Origin: Hungatella sp. UBA4396
GTDB lineage: Bacteria; Bacillota; Clostridia; Lachnospirales; Lachnospiraceae
Assembly: GCA_002389905.1 (NCBI GenBank)
Contig: DGRE01000031.1
Location: 10,531-74,530 of the forward strand
Direction of reading: 5' to 3'
DNA: 64,000 bases
Made by a program: the position numbers and the translations under genes. Shown piece by piece: positions 16,525-25,495 of the stretch (position 1 is the first letter of the stretch; each line of letters opens with the position of its first letter). The notes beneath the pieces were generated by a model. The model worked only from the letters and a program-made list of their open reading frames with translations, did not search any database and had not been told where the DNA came from.

Positions 16525-17766
16525 ATGAAACGAAAAGTACAGATTAGTTATGAAAAAAATGCTGCTGCCTTAAAAAGGCTGGTCTGCGGTCTGCTTATAG
16601 GCGCCATGGTCTGCAGCCAACCCGTACCTGCCTGGGCGACGGCAAAAGCGGAAAAAGAGAAACAGGAAGCGCAGAAAAAGCTGAATGAGGCCAACGAAAA
16701 GGCCAAGGAAGCGGAAAGCGGAAAGAGCGCTGCCCAGAATCAGGTGTCCAAGCTGTCCTCTGATTTAACCGCTCTGTTATCGGACATGAAAGTTCTGGAG
16801 GCCGATATGGCCAGCAAGGAAGCGGACATCAAGCAGGCGGAAGTTGATTATGATGCCGCTAAGAAAGAGGAAGAAAAGCAGTACTCTTCCATGAAAAAGA
16901 GAATCCAGTACATGTACGAAAAGGGAGATACGGAATATCTGGATATTTTCCTTCACGTAAAGGACATGTCTGATCTTCTTAACAAAGCCGAGTATGTGGA
17001 AGGAATCTATTCTTACGACCGGAAAATGCTGGTGGCTTTTCAGGAGACGAAGCAGAAGGTGGCTGACTACAAGTCTGACTTGGAAGAGGACCAGGCTGAG
17101 ATGGAAGTCATGGAGCTGGAGTACAAGGACCAGCAGGGACAGCTTGAAACCCTGATCGCCACAAAGAAAAAGGAAGTGGCCAACTTTGACAGCCAGCTTG
17201 CAAAGGCCAAGCAGGATGCAGCCGTTTATGCCCAGACGGTGGCAAAGAAGAATGATGAGATCCGCAAGTCCAAGGAAGAAGAAGCCAGAAGAAAGGCTGC
17301 TGAAGAGGCGCGGAAAAAAGCCGAGGAAGAGGCCAGGAAGAAGGCATCTTCTCCATCTAAACGGTCTTCTTCTGCCAACAATACATACACCGGCCCCACT
17401 GCGGCAAAGAGCAGCGGCGGAACGGCAACAGGCCGCGCAATTGCAGACTACGGACTTCAGTTCGTGGGAAATCCCTATGTATTCGGTGGGACAAGCCTGA
17501 CCAAGGGAGCGGATTGCTCCGGATTTATCCAGTCGGTTTACCGGAATTTCGGCTATTCCATTCCCAGAAACTCTACAGAACAGCGTTCCGCAGGGCGGGA
17601 GGTTTCCTATTCCGAAGCACAGCCGGGAGATATTATCTGCTATGCAGGCCATGTGGGAATCTATATCGGAAACGGCCAGATCGTCCACGCCAGCACTCCG
17701 GCCACGGGAATCAAAGTGGGAACGGCAACTTACCGTACCATCCTTTCAGTCAGAAGAATTGTATAA
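16525..17766 (+). CDS. Secreted NlpC/P60 peptidoglycan hydrolase with coiled-coil domain
   Basis: A 413-residue exported cell-wall endopeptidase. A signal peptide covers about residues 1-39 (basic start, hydrophobic core, cleavage near 'AWA'). A long Lys/Glu/Ala coiled coil follows (about 40-265), resembling the autoinhibitory or partner-binding region of CwlO/PcsB-like proteins. A Ser/Thr-rich linker leads to the NlpC/P60 domain (about 305-413). Catalytic Cys331 lies in 'ADCSGF', with His376 in 'GHVGIYIG' and a third His388 in 'VHAS'. It probably cuts the D-Glu to diamino acid bond and acts in growth or separation. AAGGA lies before the ATG. Confidence 0.93.
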   Translation: MKRKVQISYEKNAAALKRLVCGLLIGAMVCSQPVPAWATAKAEKEKQEAQKKLNEANEKAKEAESGKSAAQNQVSKLSSDLTALLSDMKVLEADMASKEADIKQAEVDYDAAKKEEEKQYSSMKKRIQYMYEKGDTEYLDIFLHVKDMSDLLNKAEYVEGIYSYDRKMLVAFQETKQKVADYKSDLEEDQAEMEVMELEYKDQQGQLETLIATKKKEVANFDSQLAKAKQDAAVYAQTVAKKNDEIRKSKEEEARRKAAEEARKKAEEEARKKASSPSKRSSSANNTYTGPTAAKSSGGTATGRAIADYGLQFVGNPYVFGGTSLTKGADCSGFIQSVYRNFGYSIPRNSTEQRSAGREVSYSEAQPGDIICYAGHVGIYIGNGQIVHASTPATGIKVGTATYRTILSVRRIV

Positions 17767-17781
17767 AGCGTGTTAAAATAT

Positions 17782-17812
17782 GGAAGGCAGGAAATTTCCT
17801 GCTTTCCTTTTT
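17782..17812 (+). terminator. Intrinsic terminator of the NlpC/P60 gene
   Basis: GGAAGGCAGGAAA pairs with TTTCCTGCTTTCC (one G-T), followed by five T's. Confidence 0.8.
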
Positions 17813-17950
17813 GACTTGGGAGCAGCCGGGAGGGGGAGGAAAAAAGACTTGCGGAATTTGGCATAATATGAGAAAATATGAAAAGGTATGATGTGATTTA
17901 TTTAACAAAATACTTTTCACAATTATTACTTATTTGAAAGGAGTTTTAAC

Positions 17951-18643
17951 ATGATTTATTCACAGGAAGTAGAAGAGATGTGCGTAGTGGCACAGGGCGT
18001 TCATCACGGCGCGGCTCCAATCCCGGAAGAAGCAAAATGGGTAAAATCAAGAGAAGTTAAAGATATCTCCGGTTTAACACACGGTGTTGGCTGGTGTGCT
18101 CCCCAGCAGGGCGCATGTAAGCTGACCCTGAATGTAAAAGAAGGAATTATTCAAGAGGCGCTGGTAGAGACAATCGGATGTTCAGGAATGACTCATTCTG
18201 CTGCTATGGCATCAGAGATTCTTCCGGGCCTGACTGTTTTAGAGGCGTTGAATACAGACCTTGTTTGTGATGCCATCAATACGGCTATGAGAGAATTATT
18301 CTTACAGATCGCATATGGCAGAACTCAGAGTGCGTTTTCCGAAGACGGACTTCCTGTCGGTGCGGGACTGGAAGACTTGGGAAAAGGACTTCGTTCACAG
18401 GTTGGTACCATGTATGGAACTTTAAAGAAAGGTCCTCGTTACTTAGAGATGGCTGAAGGTTATGTAACCGGAATCGCATTGGATGAAGAAGGCCAGATCA
18501 TTGGTTATCAGTTCGTAAGCCTTGGCAAGATGACTGACTTCATTAAGAAGGGCGATGACCCGAATACAGCTTGGGAAAAGGCAAAAGGGCAGTATGGCCG
18601 CGTTGCGGAAGCTGCTAAGATCATTGACCCAAGACATGAATAA
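17951..18643 (+). CDS. Iron-sulfur cluster assembly scaffold-like protein paired with GGGtGRT protein
   Basis: A 230-residue cytoplasmic protein resembling the NifU/IscU N-terminal scaffold fold. Candidate ligand cysteines are in 'GWCAPQQGACKL' and 'ETIGCSGMTHSAAM'. It starts behind AAAGGAG at 17951 and is followed 74 nt later by the GGGtGRT gene. Genomes of anaerobic Firmicutes commonly carry these two genes side by side, but no function is established to my knowledge. The scaffold likeness implies handling of Fe-S clusters or another thiol-bound cofactor, possibly for the partner. No IscS/NifS desulfurase lies beside it. Confidence 0.8.
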   Translation: MIYSQEVEEMCVVAQGVHHGAAPIPEEAKWVKSREVKDISGLTHGVGWCAPQQGACKLTLNVKEGIIQEALVETIGCSGMTHSAAMASEILPGLTVLEALNTDLVCDAINTAMRELFLQIAYGRTQSAFSEDGLPVGAGLEDLGKGLRSQVGTMYGTLKKGPRYLEMAEGYVTGIALDEEGQIIGYQFVSLGKMTDFIKKGDDPNTAWEKAKGQYGRVAEAAKIIDPRHE

Positions 18644-18717
18644 TCGGGTGAGAAGCGTTTGTTGAAATCCGGTTCTCAAAGTGAAGACATTTGGCCAATA
18701 ATAAGGAGGACAAGATA

Positions 18718-19728
18718 ATGGCATTATTTGAATCATATGAGAGAAGAATTGACAAAATCAATTCTGTATTAAATAGCTACGGTATTGCTTCTATCGAAGA
18801 AGCTGAAAAAATTACAAAAGATGCAGGTCTGGATGTGTACGAGCAGGTTAAAAAGATCCAGCCTATCTGCTTTGAAAATGCTTGCTGGGCTTACATTGCA
18901 GGTGCTGCCATTGCAATCAAAAAGGATTGCAGAAAAGCAGCAGATGCAGCGGCAGCCATCGGTGAGGGCCTTCAGGCTTTCTGTATTCCAGGTTCTGTTG
19001 CCGACCAGCGTAAGGTAGGCTTGGGACATGGAAACTTAGGAAAGATGCTTTTGGAAGAAGAGACAGAATGTTTCTGTTTCCTGGCAGGACATGAGTCCTT
19101 TGCAGCAGCAGAGGGTGCTATCGGTATTGCCGAGAAGGCAAACAAGGTTCGCCAGAATCCTTTAAGAGTTATCTTAAACGGTTTAGGAAAGGATGCAGCT
19201 CAGATCATTTCCAGAATCAACGGATTTACATATGTGGAAACAGAGATGGATTATTATACCGGCGAAGTAAAAGAGCTTTGGAGAAAATCCTATTCACAGG
19301 GCTTAAGAGCAAAGGTTAACTGCTATGGAGCCAATGACGTAACAGAAGGCGTTGCTATTATGGCTAAGGAAGGCGTTGACGTTTCCATTACAGGAAACTC
19401 CACCAACCCAACCAGATTCCAGCACCCGGTAGCAGGAACCTATAAGAAGGAATGTATGGAAAACGGAAAGAAGTATTTTTCCGTGGCTTCCGGCGGCGGT
19501 ACAGGACGTACCCTTCACCCAGATAACATGGCTGCAGGCCCTGCTTCCTACGGTATGACAGATACCATGGGACGTATGCACTCTGATGCACAGTTTGCAG
19601 GTTCTTCTTCTGTTCCGGCTCATGTGGAAATGATGGGTCTGATCGGCATGGGTAACAATCCTATGGTTGGCGCCACTGTTGCTGTTGCTGTAAGTATTGA
19701 AGAATGTGCTACAGCAGGCAAGTTTTAA
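18718..19728 (+). CDS. GGGtGRT protein (conserved, function unknown)
   Basis: A 336-residue soluble protein recognised by its name-giving motif GGGTGRT at residues 259-265, inside 'ASGGGTGRTLHPDN'. The N-terminal half is helical with 'CFENACWAYIAGAAIA'. The C-terminal region is Gly/Met-rich ('MGLIGMGNNPMVGATVAVAV') and could bind a nucleotide or anion. AGGAGG precedes the ATG at 18718; the longer frame from a TTG at 18691 has no ribosome site. It is almost certainly co-transcribed with the scaffold gene upstream, and a strong terminator closes the pair. No catalytic mechanism can be read from it. Confidence 0.88.
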   Translation: MALFESYERRIDKINSVLNSYGIASIEEAEKITKDAGLDVYEQVKKIQPICFENACWAYIAGAAIAIKKDCRKAADAAAAIGEGLQAFCIPGSVADQRKVGLGHGNLGKMLLEEETECFCFLAGHESFAAAEGAIGIAEKANKVRQNPLRVILNGLGKDAAQIISRINGFTYVETEMDYYTGEVKELWRKSYSQGLRAKVNCYGANDVTEGVAIMAKEGVDVSITGNSTNPTRFQHPVAGTYKKECMENGKKYFSVASGGGTGRTLHPDNMAAGPASYGMTDTMGRMHSDAQFAGSSSVPAHVEMMGLIGMGNNPMVGATVAVAVSIEECATAGKF

Positions 19729-19753
19729 AAAGCCTTATTAAATATAGAATTTT

Positions 19754-19794
19754 ACACCCCGTATCGCTTTTATGGATGATACGGGGTGTTTTTT
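19754..19794 (+). terminator. Intrinsic terminator of the scaffold/GGGtGRT pair
   Basis: ACACCCCGTATC (19754-19765) pairs perfectly with GATACGGGGTGT (19778-19789), followed by T's. Confidence 0.92.
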
Positions 19795-19831
19795 GATAAA
19801 GTTTTCTTAAATTTAGTTCAGATTTTTGTAT

Positions 19832-19856
19832 AAAATGTCAATTTTATTGACATTTT
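19832..19856. repeat. AT-rich inverted repeat upstream of the chemoreceptor gene
   Basis: AAAATGTCAAT-TTT-ATTGACATTTT is a perfect 11-bp inverted repeat followed by more T's. It could be an operator or a weak second terminator. Confidence 0.5.
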
Positions 19857-19920
19857 TTGGGGGGAATGGTATCATTGAACGATCTTAATGCTAAAAAGAT
19901 AAAATAATTTAAATTTTCAC

Positions 19921-19970
19921 CAGACAATTCTCCTGGTTGAAATCATCAGGAGACGCAGAGAATACGTCTG
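19921..19970 (+). promoter_or_regulatory. Structured leader with competing hairpins before the chemoreceptor gene
   Basis: TCTCCTG (19929-19935) pairs with CAGGAGA (19947-19953). AGACG (19951-19955) pairs with CGTCT (19965-19969). CAGAC (19921-19925) can instead pair with GTCTG (19966-19970), enclosing the first stem. The overlapping stems are mutually exclusive. It does not match a riboswitch class I know. Confidence 0.35.
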
Positions 19971-20010
19971 TGTAACAAGAATTATGACTACAAAAGCGGA
20001 GGAAAAGAGT

Positions 20011-22146
20011 ATGAACATTAAGAGACTAGTTAAGAAACTAGTTAAGAAACCAGTAATGCCCAAAAAGAAAGAAAGCAGGCTGAAAAAGAGACATTCCGGT
20101 TCGAAATCCATTAAAAAGAGACTTTTAACCAGCGTGATCTGCTTGTCAGCAGCCATTACTGTTCTTTGCGGTACTGCCAGTGCTGTCATTTCATACCGGG
20201 AAGCTTTAAACAACATGAACGTCCGGTTGAGTGAGAATGCAGCTGCTTACTGTTCTTCTGTTCAAAATGCTATTGAATTATACAGAGGCCGGATATATTC
20301 TGTTTCCCAGGACCCCATAATCACAGATAGTACAATTTCCAAAGAAACGCGCAGACAGATGCTCACTCTCCTGGCTCAGAAAAACGGTTTTATTAGTCTG
20401 GACATTGCGGATGTTTCCGGACAGTCCACCAGCGGAGAAGATGTGAGCCAGAGAGATTATTTTCAGAAGGCAATGTCAGGAGTTGTTTACATAAGTTCCA
20501 CTATGGCCAGTTCCTCTCTCAACAAGGTAGTTTTGACAGTTTCTGCACCTGTTACCAGAAGCGGGGAAAGTGAGGTGATTTATGCCACTCTGGATGCTGA
20601 GACATTTAGTAAAATGATTGATGCCGTATCAGTGGGAAAATCCGGTTATGGATTCATCACAGATAAGGAGGGAAAGTATATTGCTCATAAAGACCGTACT
20701 CTTGTATTGGATCAGGTAAACTACATTGAGAAGGCCAAGGAGAATTCCTCCTATTCCAGTCTGTCCGCCATGGTTCAGGGCATGATCTCCGGCCGTCCTG
20801 GTACGGCGGAGATCCGTGTTAACGGCGTGAAGCAGGTGGCCAGCTATATGCCTATTCCAAATACTGATGGCTGGGCCATTGGAGTTACGGCAAGGACAAC
20901 TGAGATGCTGGGCGGATTTTATATTTCCATTGCCATCACCGTTGTAATGATTCTTTGCTTTATCGGACTTTCCATTGCCATTGCTGTCCGGATTTCCAAA
21001 CCCATTGTAGACCCGATTGTATCTTTGGTGGGCAGAATTGAAGCTTTGGCAGAAGGTGATCTGCATACTGAGGTTCCCGAAGTCAGAACGGATGATGAGA
21101 TTGGAAAGCTGTCCAGATCCTTTACCACAACTGTAAACTTTTTGAAAACCACCATTGAGGAAATTTCCTACATTTTGTCCAATTTAGAGCAAGGAAATTG
21201 TATGGTGGAAACGAGACAAGAGTATTCCGGAGATTTTATTGCCGTTAAAAATTCCTTAAATCAGATTGTGAATAATTTAAATTCCGTATTTGGAGTGATC
21301 AAGGACGCTTCCAATCAGGTTGCTTCCGGTTCTGATCAGATTTCCAGCGCTTCCCAATCCCTTGCCTCCGGTGCTGCAGAGCAGGCATCCACAGTGGAAC
21401 AGCTCAATGCTTCCATCACCGAGGTGGCCCGTCAGGCGGGAGAAAATGCGGACAATGTCCGCAAGGCTACGGGCTATGTTTCTCAGGTTGACGAAGGAAT
21501 TGCAAAGAGCAACCAACGGATGAATGACTTGAATTCAGCTATGGGAGATATAGCCGCTGCTTCCAAAAGAATTACTTCTATCACCAAGGTCATTGAAGAC
21601 ATTGCTTTCCAGACCAATATTCTGGCTTTAAATGCGGCTATCGAGGCTGCACGGGCCGGAGAAGCAGGGAAGGGGTTTGCGGTTGTTTCCGATGAAGTGC
21701 GTAATCTTGCGGCTAAGTCTTCTGAGGCAGCCAAAGAAACGGCTGAACTGATTCAGCATTCTTCTGAAATGGTGCTGAGGGGAGAGAACATTGCCAGAGA
21801 AACTGCCCGGATACTTGGAAATATAGCGGAAGAGGCCAGATTGGCAGATCAGACCATACAAAAGATTGAAGTGGCTTCCACAGATCAGGCTCAGGCCATC
21901 GAGCAGATCAATCAGGGTCTGTTCCAGGTATCAGCCGTTGTGCAGACCAATGCGGCTACTGCAGAGGAAAGCTCTGCCTCCAGCCAGGAACTGGCTGCAC
22001 AGGCCCAGGCATTGCAGCAGGAAGTAAATAAGTTTAAGCTGAAGGAAGAGAATGCTTTGCCTGTATGGGAAGATCGGTTTGAACCGGATGCTTCGGAGGA
22101 GGCATTTGATTCTGAGGAGAGTTCCTGGGGTTCAGGGAAGTATTAA
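20011..22146 (+). CDS. Methyl-accepting chemotaxis protein with extracellular Cache-type sensor
   Basis: A 711-residue transmembrane chemoreceptor. A basic N-terminus leads to TM1 (about residues 37-57). An extracellular sensor of the dCache type follows (about 60-290, with 'GYGFITDKEGKYIAHKD' and 'ASYMPIPNTDGWAIGV'). TM2 is at about 300-325, then a HAMP domain ('RISKPIVDPIVSLVGRI') and a long cytoplasmic signalling helix hairpin with the invariant tip 'AFQTNILALNAAIEAARAGE'. It would relay ligand binding to CheA/CheW, which are not in this window. The start at 20011 follows GGAGG by 8 nt; the frame extends to an ATG at 19984 that has no ribosome site. Confidence 0.95.
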   Translation: MNIKRLVKKLVKKPVMPKKKESRLKKRHSGSKSIKKRLLTSVICLSAAITVLCGTASAVISYREALNNMNVRLSENAAAYCSSVQNAIELYRGRIYSVSQDPIITDSTISKETRRQMLTLLAQKNGFISLDIADVSGQSTSGEDVSQRDYFQKAMSGVVYISSTMASSSLNKVVLTVSAPVTRSGESEVIYATLDAETFSKMIDAVSVGKSGYGFITDKEGKYIAHKDRTLVLDQVNYIEKAKENSSYSSLSAMVQGMISGRPGTAEIRVNGVKQVASYMPIPNTDGWAIGVTARTTEMLGGFYISIAITVVMILCFIGLSIAIAVRISKPIVDPIVSLVGRIEALAEGDLHTEVPEVRTDDEIGKLSRSFTTTVNFLKTTIEEISYILSNLEQGNCMVETRQEYSGDFIAVKNSLNQIVNNLNSVFGVIKDASNQVASGSDQISSASQSLASGAAEQASTVEQLNASITEVARQAGENADNVRKATGYVSQVDEGIAKSNQRMNDLNSAMGDIAAASKRITSITKVIEDIAFQTNILALNAAIEAARAGEAGKGFAVVSDEVRNLAAKSSEAAKETAELIQHSSEMVLRGENIARETARILGNIAEEARLADQTIQKIEVASTDQAQAIEQINQGLFQVSAVVQTNAATAEESSASSQELAAQAQALQQEVNKFKLKEENALPVWEDRFEPDASEEAFDSEESSWGSGKY

Positions 22147-22170
22147 GGTTTTTATTGACATGACAAGCCA

Positions 22171-22213
22171 AAAGCCAGTTGGAGGAAATTCATTTCCTTT
22201 AACTGGCTTTTTT
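22171..22213 (+). terminator. Intrinsic terminator of the chemoreceptor gene
   Basis: AAAGCCAGTT (22171-22180) pairs with AACTGGCTTT (22201-22210), with an inner GGAAAT/ATTTCC stem, and then T's. Confidence 0.85.
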
Positions 22214-22280
22214 GCATGTATGTTGGTATGGGACACCTTTGTGTTGATATGAGTACTGCAGAATGTCCGGGCAGGATTGA

Positions 22281-22739
22281 TCAAAGAGGGGGAATAATGG
22301 AGGAGGTTTCTATATTATCAAGCATTTTGCTTAAAGTTGACTTGAAACTGTCAAGCTCCTGCTGAGAGAGGCCGTCAAGCGCGTCTGACTTAAAGTGTTC
22401 AGCGATTTCTAACATCTCAGTCTCAATTTTTTGTCCTTCATTTGTGAGCATCAATAATTTTGTTCTTTTGTCATTCTGGTTGTTTTCCCTATGAATCCAT
22501 CCAAGTGCTTCCATCTTTTCAACTAATCGGACAACACTGGGTTCCTTGAGTGACATCTTATCAGCCAACTGCTTTTGTGTAATCATGTTATTATTCTTTA
22601 TATAATATAATGCAATCCACTGGGATCTTGTAATATTATGATAATTTAATCTTTTTTCAAAATGATCGGATAATTTCTTTGCGCTTCTGCAGGTAATAAA
22701 AGCAATACAGTCATCTAAATCAAACATAATAATCACCAT
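22281..22739 (-). CDS. MarR family transcriptional regulator
   Basis: A 152-residue winged-helix dimeric regulator. 'NITRSQWIALYYI', the recognition-helix region 'ITQKQLADKMSLKEPSVVRLVEKM' and the wing 'RENNQNDKRTKLLMLTNEG' are typical. Two Cys (11 and 17) lie in the N-terminal helix, the region where OhrR-type MarR proteins carry their peroxide-sensing Cys. An exact match of position is not clear. AAGGA precedes the ATG at 22739. It is the last gene of the osmC-lpd-lplA-marR run and so probably senses an oxidant or electrophile and represses this operon, perhaps through the palindrome at 25957-25972. Confidence 0.88.
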   Translation of the reverse strand: MVIIMFDLDDCIAFITCRSAKKLSDHFEKRLNYHNITRSQWIALYYIKNNNMITQKQLADKMSLKEPSVVRLVEKMEALGWIHRENNQNDKRTKLLMLTNEGQKIETEMLEIAEHFKSDALDGLSQQELDSFKSTLSKMLDNIETSSIIPPL

Positions 22740-22819
22740 CTAATTCCTTTTTATTTATATCCATTATATTAACATAAAAGGTTTCAGTATACTATACTTT
22801 TTTAGATGGTAAGACAAAA

Positions 22820-23740
22820 TTATGATAATTTCAGGTCTTTAAAAATATACAGGTCCAGGCATTCCCATATGGCTGGTTCATTAAAATGCTTTCCTTTTAG
22901 ATTATTTTCACATGGTTTGAAATCGTAAAGCTGCAGGCTGTCTGTACTGATTTGGACATCTTTAATGATTCCATCCGATATTGAGATATGCACAGACACA
23001 TTTCCCAAAGAATATCTGCGGTCCAATACAATATCAAAATTGGGTGATTGGCCATACATCCAATCATAAGATGCGAGAAGCGGCTCCAAGGGTGCATCAA
23101 AATTTGTTTTATTGATATATTCTATATTTTTACAATCAAAGGTTTCTGTAAATGCTTCAATTACTTTTTCCGTCGTTACCTTTTTATTGATTTCTGATAA
23201 GTTTATGACTCTGCTTTTAACAGACTCAATTCCTTTTGATTGTAATTTTAACGTTGAGGGGGTCAGAGCTTTCCCTAACCGGCTGAAATCCACATGAACT
23301 AAGATTGTGCCGTGATACATGTAATTATCGCCATCTGTATAATAAGCATGCCCGGAAAACTTCTGGTTTTTATACAGCAAATCATTTCTGCCGCTGAATT
23401 CGCAATCAATGCCAAGCTTTTGCATTGCAGCCTGGATGAAATCTATGAACCGGGAATGACTTGCCGTGGCCTCTTTGGTAATGAAAGTAAAATTGACATT
23501 TCCCTTATCATGGTATACGGCTCCGCCTCCGGAAAACCTGCGGACCGCCTTTATATTGTGTTCCTTAAGATATGGGAGATCACATTCCGCGTACAGATTC
23601 TGGTTTCTTCCTATAATGACAGAAGCGTCATTTTGCCACAAAAATAAGTGGATATCTTCATCGGAATCCAGAAACAACTGGTGTTCCGCAGCGATGTTAA
23701 AATATGGATCAAATTCTTTCGAAATTATTATTATTTTCAT
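22820..23740 (-). CDS. lplA: Lipoate-protein ligase
   Basis: A 306-residue cytoplasmic enzyme that activates lipoate with ATP and attaches it to a lipoyl-domain lysine. The signature 'AVRRFSGGGAVYHDKGNVNF' is complete, and 'NDLLYKNQKFSGHA' and the acceptor-binding region follow. The C-terminal accessory domain seems present (about 240-306). Its ATG overlaps the last base of the upstream lpd gene (TAATG), so the two are co-translated. That gene carries the only lipoyl domain in this window, so it is the obvious substrate. Confidence 0.94.
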   Translation of the reverse strand: MKIIIISKEFDPYFNIAAEHQLFLDSDEDIHLFLWQNDASVIIGRNQNLYAECDLPYLKEHNIKAVRRFSGGGAVYHDKGNVNFTFITKEATASHSRFIDFIQAAMQKLGIDCEFSGRNDLLYKNQKFSGHAYYTDGDNYMYHGTILVHVDFSRLGKALTPSTLKLQSKGIESVKSRVINLSEINKKVTTEKVIEAFTETFDCKNIEYINKTNFDAPLEPLLASYDWMYGQSPNFDIVLDRRYSLGNVSVHISISDGIIKDVQISTDSLQLYDFKPCENNLKGKHFNEPAIWECLDLYIFKDLKLS

Positions 23741-25422
23741 TATTGATGCAGGGCTCCGATTCCGAGATCCAGGGCAGCTTCATGAATCACTTCGCTGGTA
23801 GTTGGATGTGAGAATATTGTCTCTGTTATTTGTTTTTCAGTGAATCCGTTTGCAATTGCCAGGGTCAATGTGCTTATTAAGGAGGAAGCATCAGGGCCTA
23901 TAATTGATCCGCCGATAATCTTTTGGGATTCATTGCTTTTTACCAGCTTTATAAAGCCCCGGGGTTCATTCATTGTCAGCGCTTTTCCATTTCCTTCAAA
24001 TGAAAATCTGCCAACCGAAATATCCATGCCTTTTGCCGTCGCTTCGTCTTCATTGATGCCAACACTTGCTATTTCCGGAGCAGTAAAAATAACATTTGGA
24101 ACCGCTGAATAATCCATTTCAGTATTTTTACCTAACAGATTGTCTACGGCCACAATACCTTGATGAGAAGCCACGTGGGCCAGTTGTATGATATCCGTTA
24201 CATCGCCGATTGCATAAATATGATCAATATTTGTACGCATAGAAGAATCTACCTGAATGCCCCTTCCCCTGCTGTTTAGTGAGACACCGCTGCAGTCAAG
24301 TGCCAGTCCGTCTAAATCAGGCTCCCTTCCAATGGCTACCAAAACTTTATCGCTCACCATCAAGTGCTCACCATCTTTATCTTCATAGGTAGTGACTGCC
24401 ATACCGTCTATGGAGCTTTGGATTTTTAAAACTTTTGAGCTGGTGTGGATTTTGATTTTTGCATCCGCTGCAATGGCCTGGATTTCATTGGATACATCGC
24501 GGTCTACCATAGTTAAAATGCGGTCCATAAATTCAATCACATGAACATCAACACCAAAATTTCTGTAGATAAAGGCAAATTCCATGCCAATGACTCCGCC
24601 GCCGATGATTGCAATGGATTTTGGAAGATCAATGTCTGATAATGCAGTGGTGCTGTTTAACACAAAAGGCAGGTCCAGGCCGGGGATTGGCGGTTTTGAA
24701 ATTTTAGATCCTGTTGCTATGATAATATCCTTTGCTTTAATCGTGTAATTTTGATTTCCATTTACTGCGACGGTGCACTTGTCAATAAAAGATGCCTGGC
24801 CGGAGATCACGCTGATTCCATTTTTCTCCATGAGATAGTCAATTCCGGAAACGAGCTTATCTTTTACCTGATCCTTGCGGACTATGACCTGCTTCATATT
24901 AACCGATATTCCACCCTCAATTTCCACGCCGAAAATCGAGGATGTGTTTGCATTGTGGCAGATTTCAGAAGATTTCACAAGGGCCTTAGTAGGGATGCAG
25001 CCGACGTTTAAACAAGTCCCTCCTAATTTGGATTTTTCCACCAGAGTTACCTTTACCCCTTTTTTGGCTGCATAAATGGCTGCTACATAACCTCCGGGAC
25101 CTCCGCCGATTATGAGCAAATCGGTAGAAAGCTCTATGGAATCTGTTTGCACCATGCATGTTAAACATGCTTCTGTTGATTCATCCGTATCAGAACACTC
25201 TATGATATCAAACATTTCGGTATTGGAAGCGATATCAGCACCTTCTTCACATAATATCCTGCAAACCATGCCTTCTGATGCTGCCTTGACCGGGCGGTTT
25301 CCTTTTGATGTTTCTACTTGCACAAGGATGTCATCGGCAGCTACTTTATCACCTGTCTTAACATTTATTTTTCCTACTTTACCCGTCTTACCGCCAGGGA
25401 TTGCCGGCATTTTAATGATCAT
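23740..25422 (-). CDS. lpdA: Dihydrolipoamide dehydrogenase with fused N-terminal lipoyl domain
   Basis: A 560-residue protein. A biotinyl/lipoyl domain occupies about residues 1-75, with the lipoylation lysine at Lys40 in 'VETSKGNRPV'. An E3 flavoprotein follows from about 105. It has an FAD motif 'LLIIGGGPGGYVAA', the redox pair 'GGTCLNVGCIPTKAL' (near 137/142), NAD motif 'IAIIGGGVIGMEFA', 'IYAIGDV' and the active-site His-Glu 'SHPTTSEVIHEAA'. It passes electrons from NADH to its own lipoyl arm or the reverse. No E1 or E2 of any 2-oxoacid complex or glycine cleavage system is nearby; instead osmC and lplA flank it. The ATG at 25422 follows AAAGGAGA; a longer frame to 25458 lacks a site. Confidence 0.94.
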   Translation of the reverse strand: MIIKMPAIPGGKTGKVGKINVKTGDKVAADDILVQVETSKGNRPVKAASEGMVCRILCEEGADIASNTEMFDIIECSDTDESTEACLTCMVQTDSIELSTDLLIIGGGPGGYVAAIYAAKKGVKVTLVEKSKLGGTCLNVGCIPTKALVKSSEICHNANTSSIFGVEIEGGISVNMKQVIVRKDQVKDKLVSGIDYLMEKNGISVISGQASFIDKCTVAVNGNQNYTIKAKDIIIATGSKISKPPIPGLDLPFVLNSTTALSDIDLPKSIAIIGGGVIGMEFAFIYRNFGVDVHVIEFMDRILTMVDRDVSNEIQAIAADAKIKIHTSSKVLKIQSSIDGMAVTTYEDKDGEHLMVSDKVLVAIGREPDLDGLALDCSGVSLNSRGRGIQVDSSMRTNIDHIYAIGDVTDIIQLAHVASHQGIVAVDNLLGKNTEMDYSAVPNVIFTAPEIASVGINEDEATAKGMDISVGRFSFEGNGKALTMNEPRGFIKLVKSNESQKIIGGSIIGPDASSLISTLTLAIANGFTEKQITETIFSHPTTSEVIHEAALDLGIGALHQ

Positions 25423-25453
25423 GTGATATTCTCCTTTGCTTTTTATAAGAATA

Positions 25454-25484
25454 AGCAAAAGAGCCGATGAAAGGCTCTTTTGCT
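25454..25484 (-). terminator. Hairpin between osmC and lpdA
   Basis: AGCAAAAGAGCC and GGCTCTTTTGCT form a perfect 12-bp stem with a 7-nt loop. There is no outer T-run. It may be a weak terminator or a processing or stability element that lowers lpdA relative to osmC. Confidence 0.6.
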
Positions 25485-25495
25485 GTAACTATTAA

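Noticed and set aside
16777..17688. Long 303-residue open frame antisense to the NlpC/P60 gene
   Set aside because: It is the reverse complement of a Lys/Glu-rich coiled coil, has no ribosome site and Leu/His/Cys-rich composition typical of shadows.
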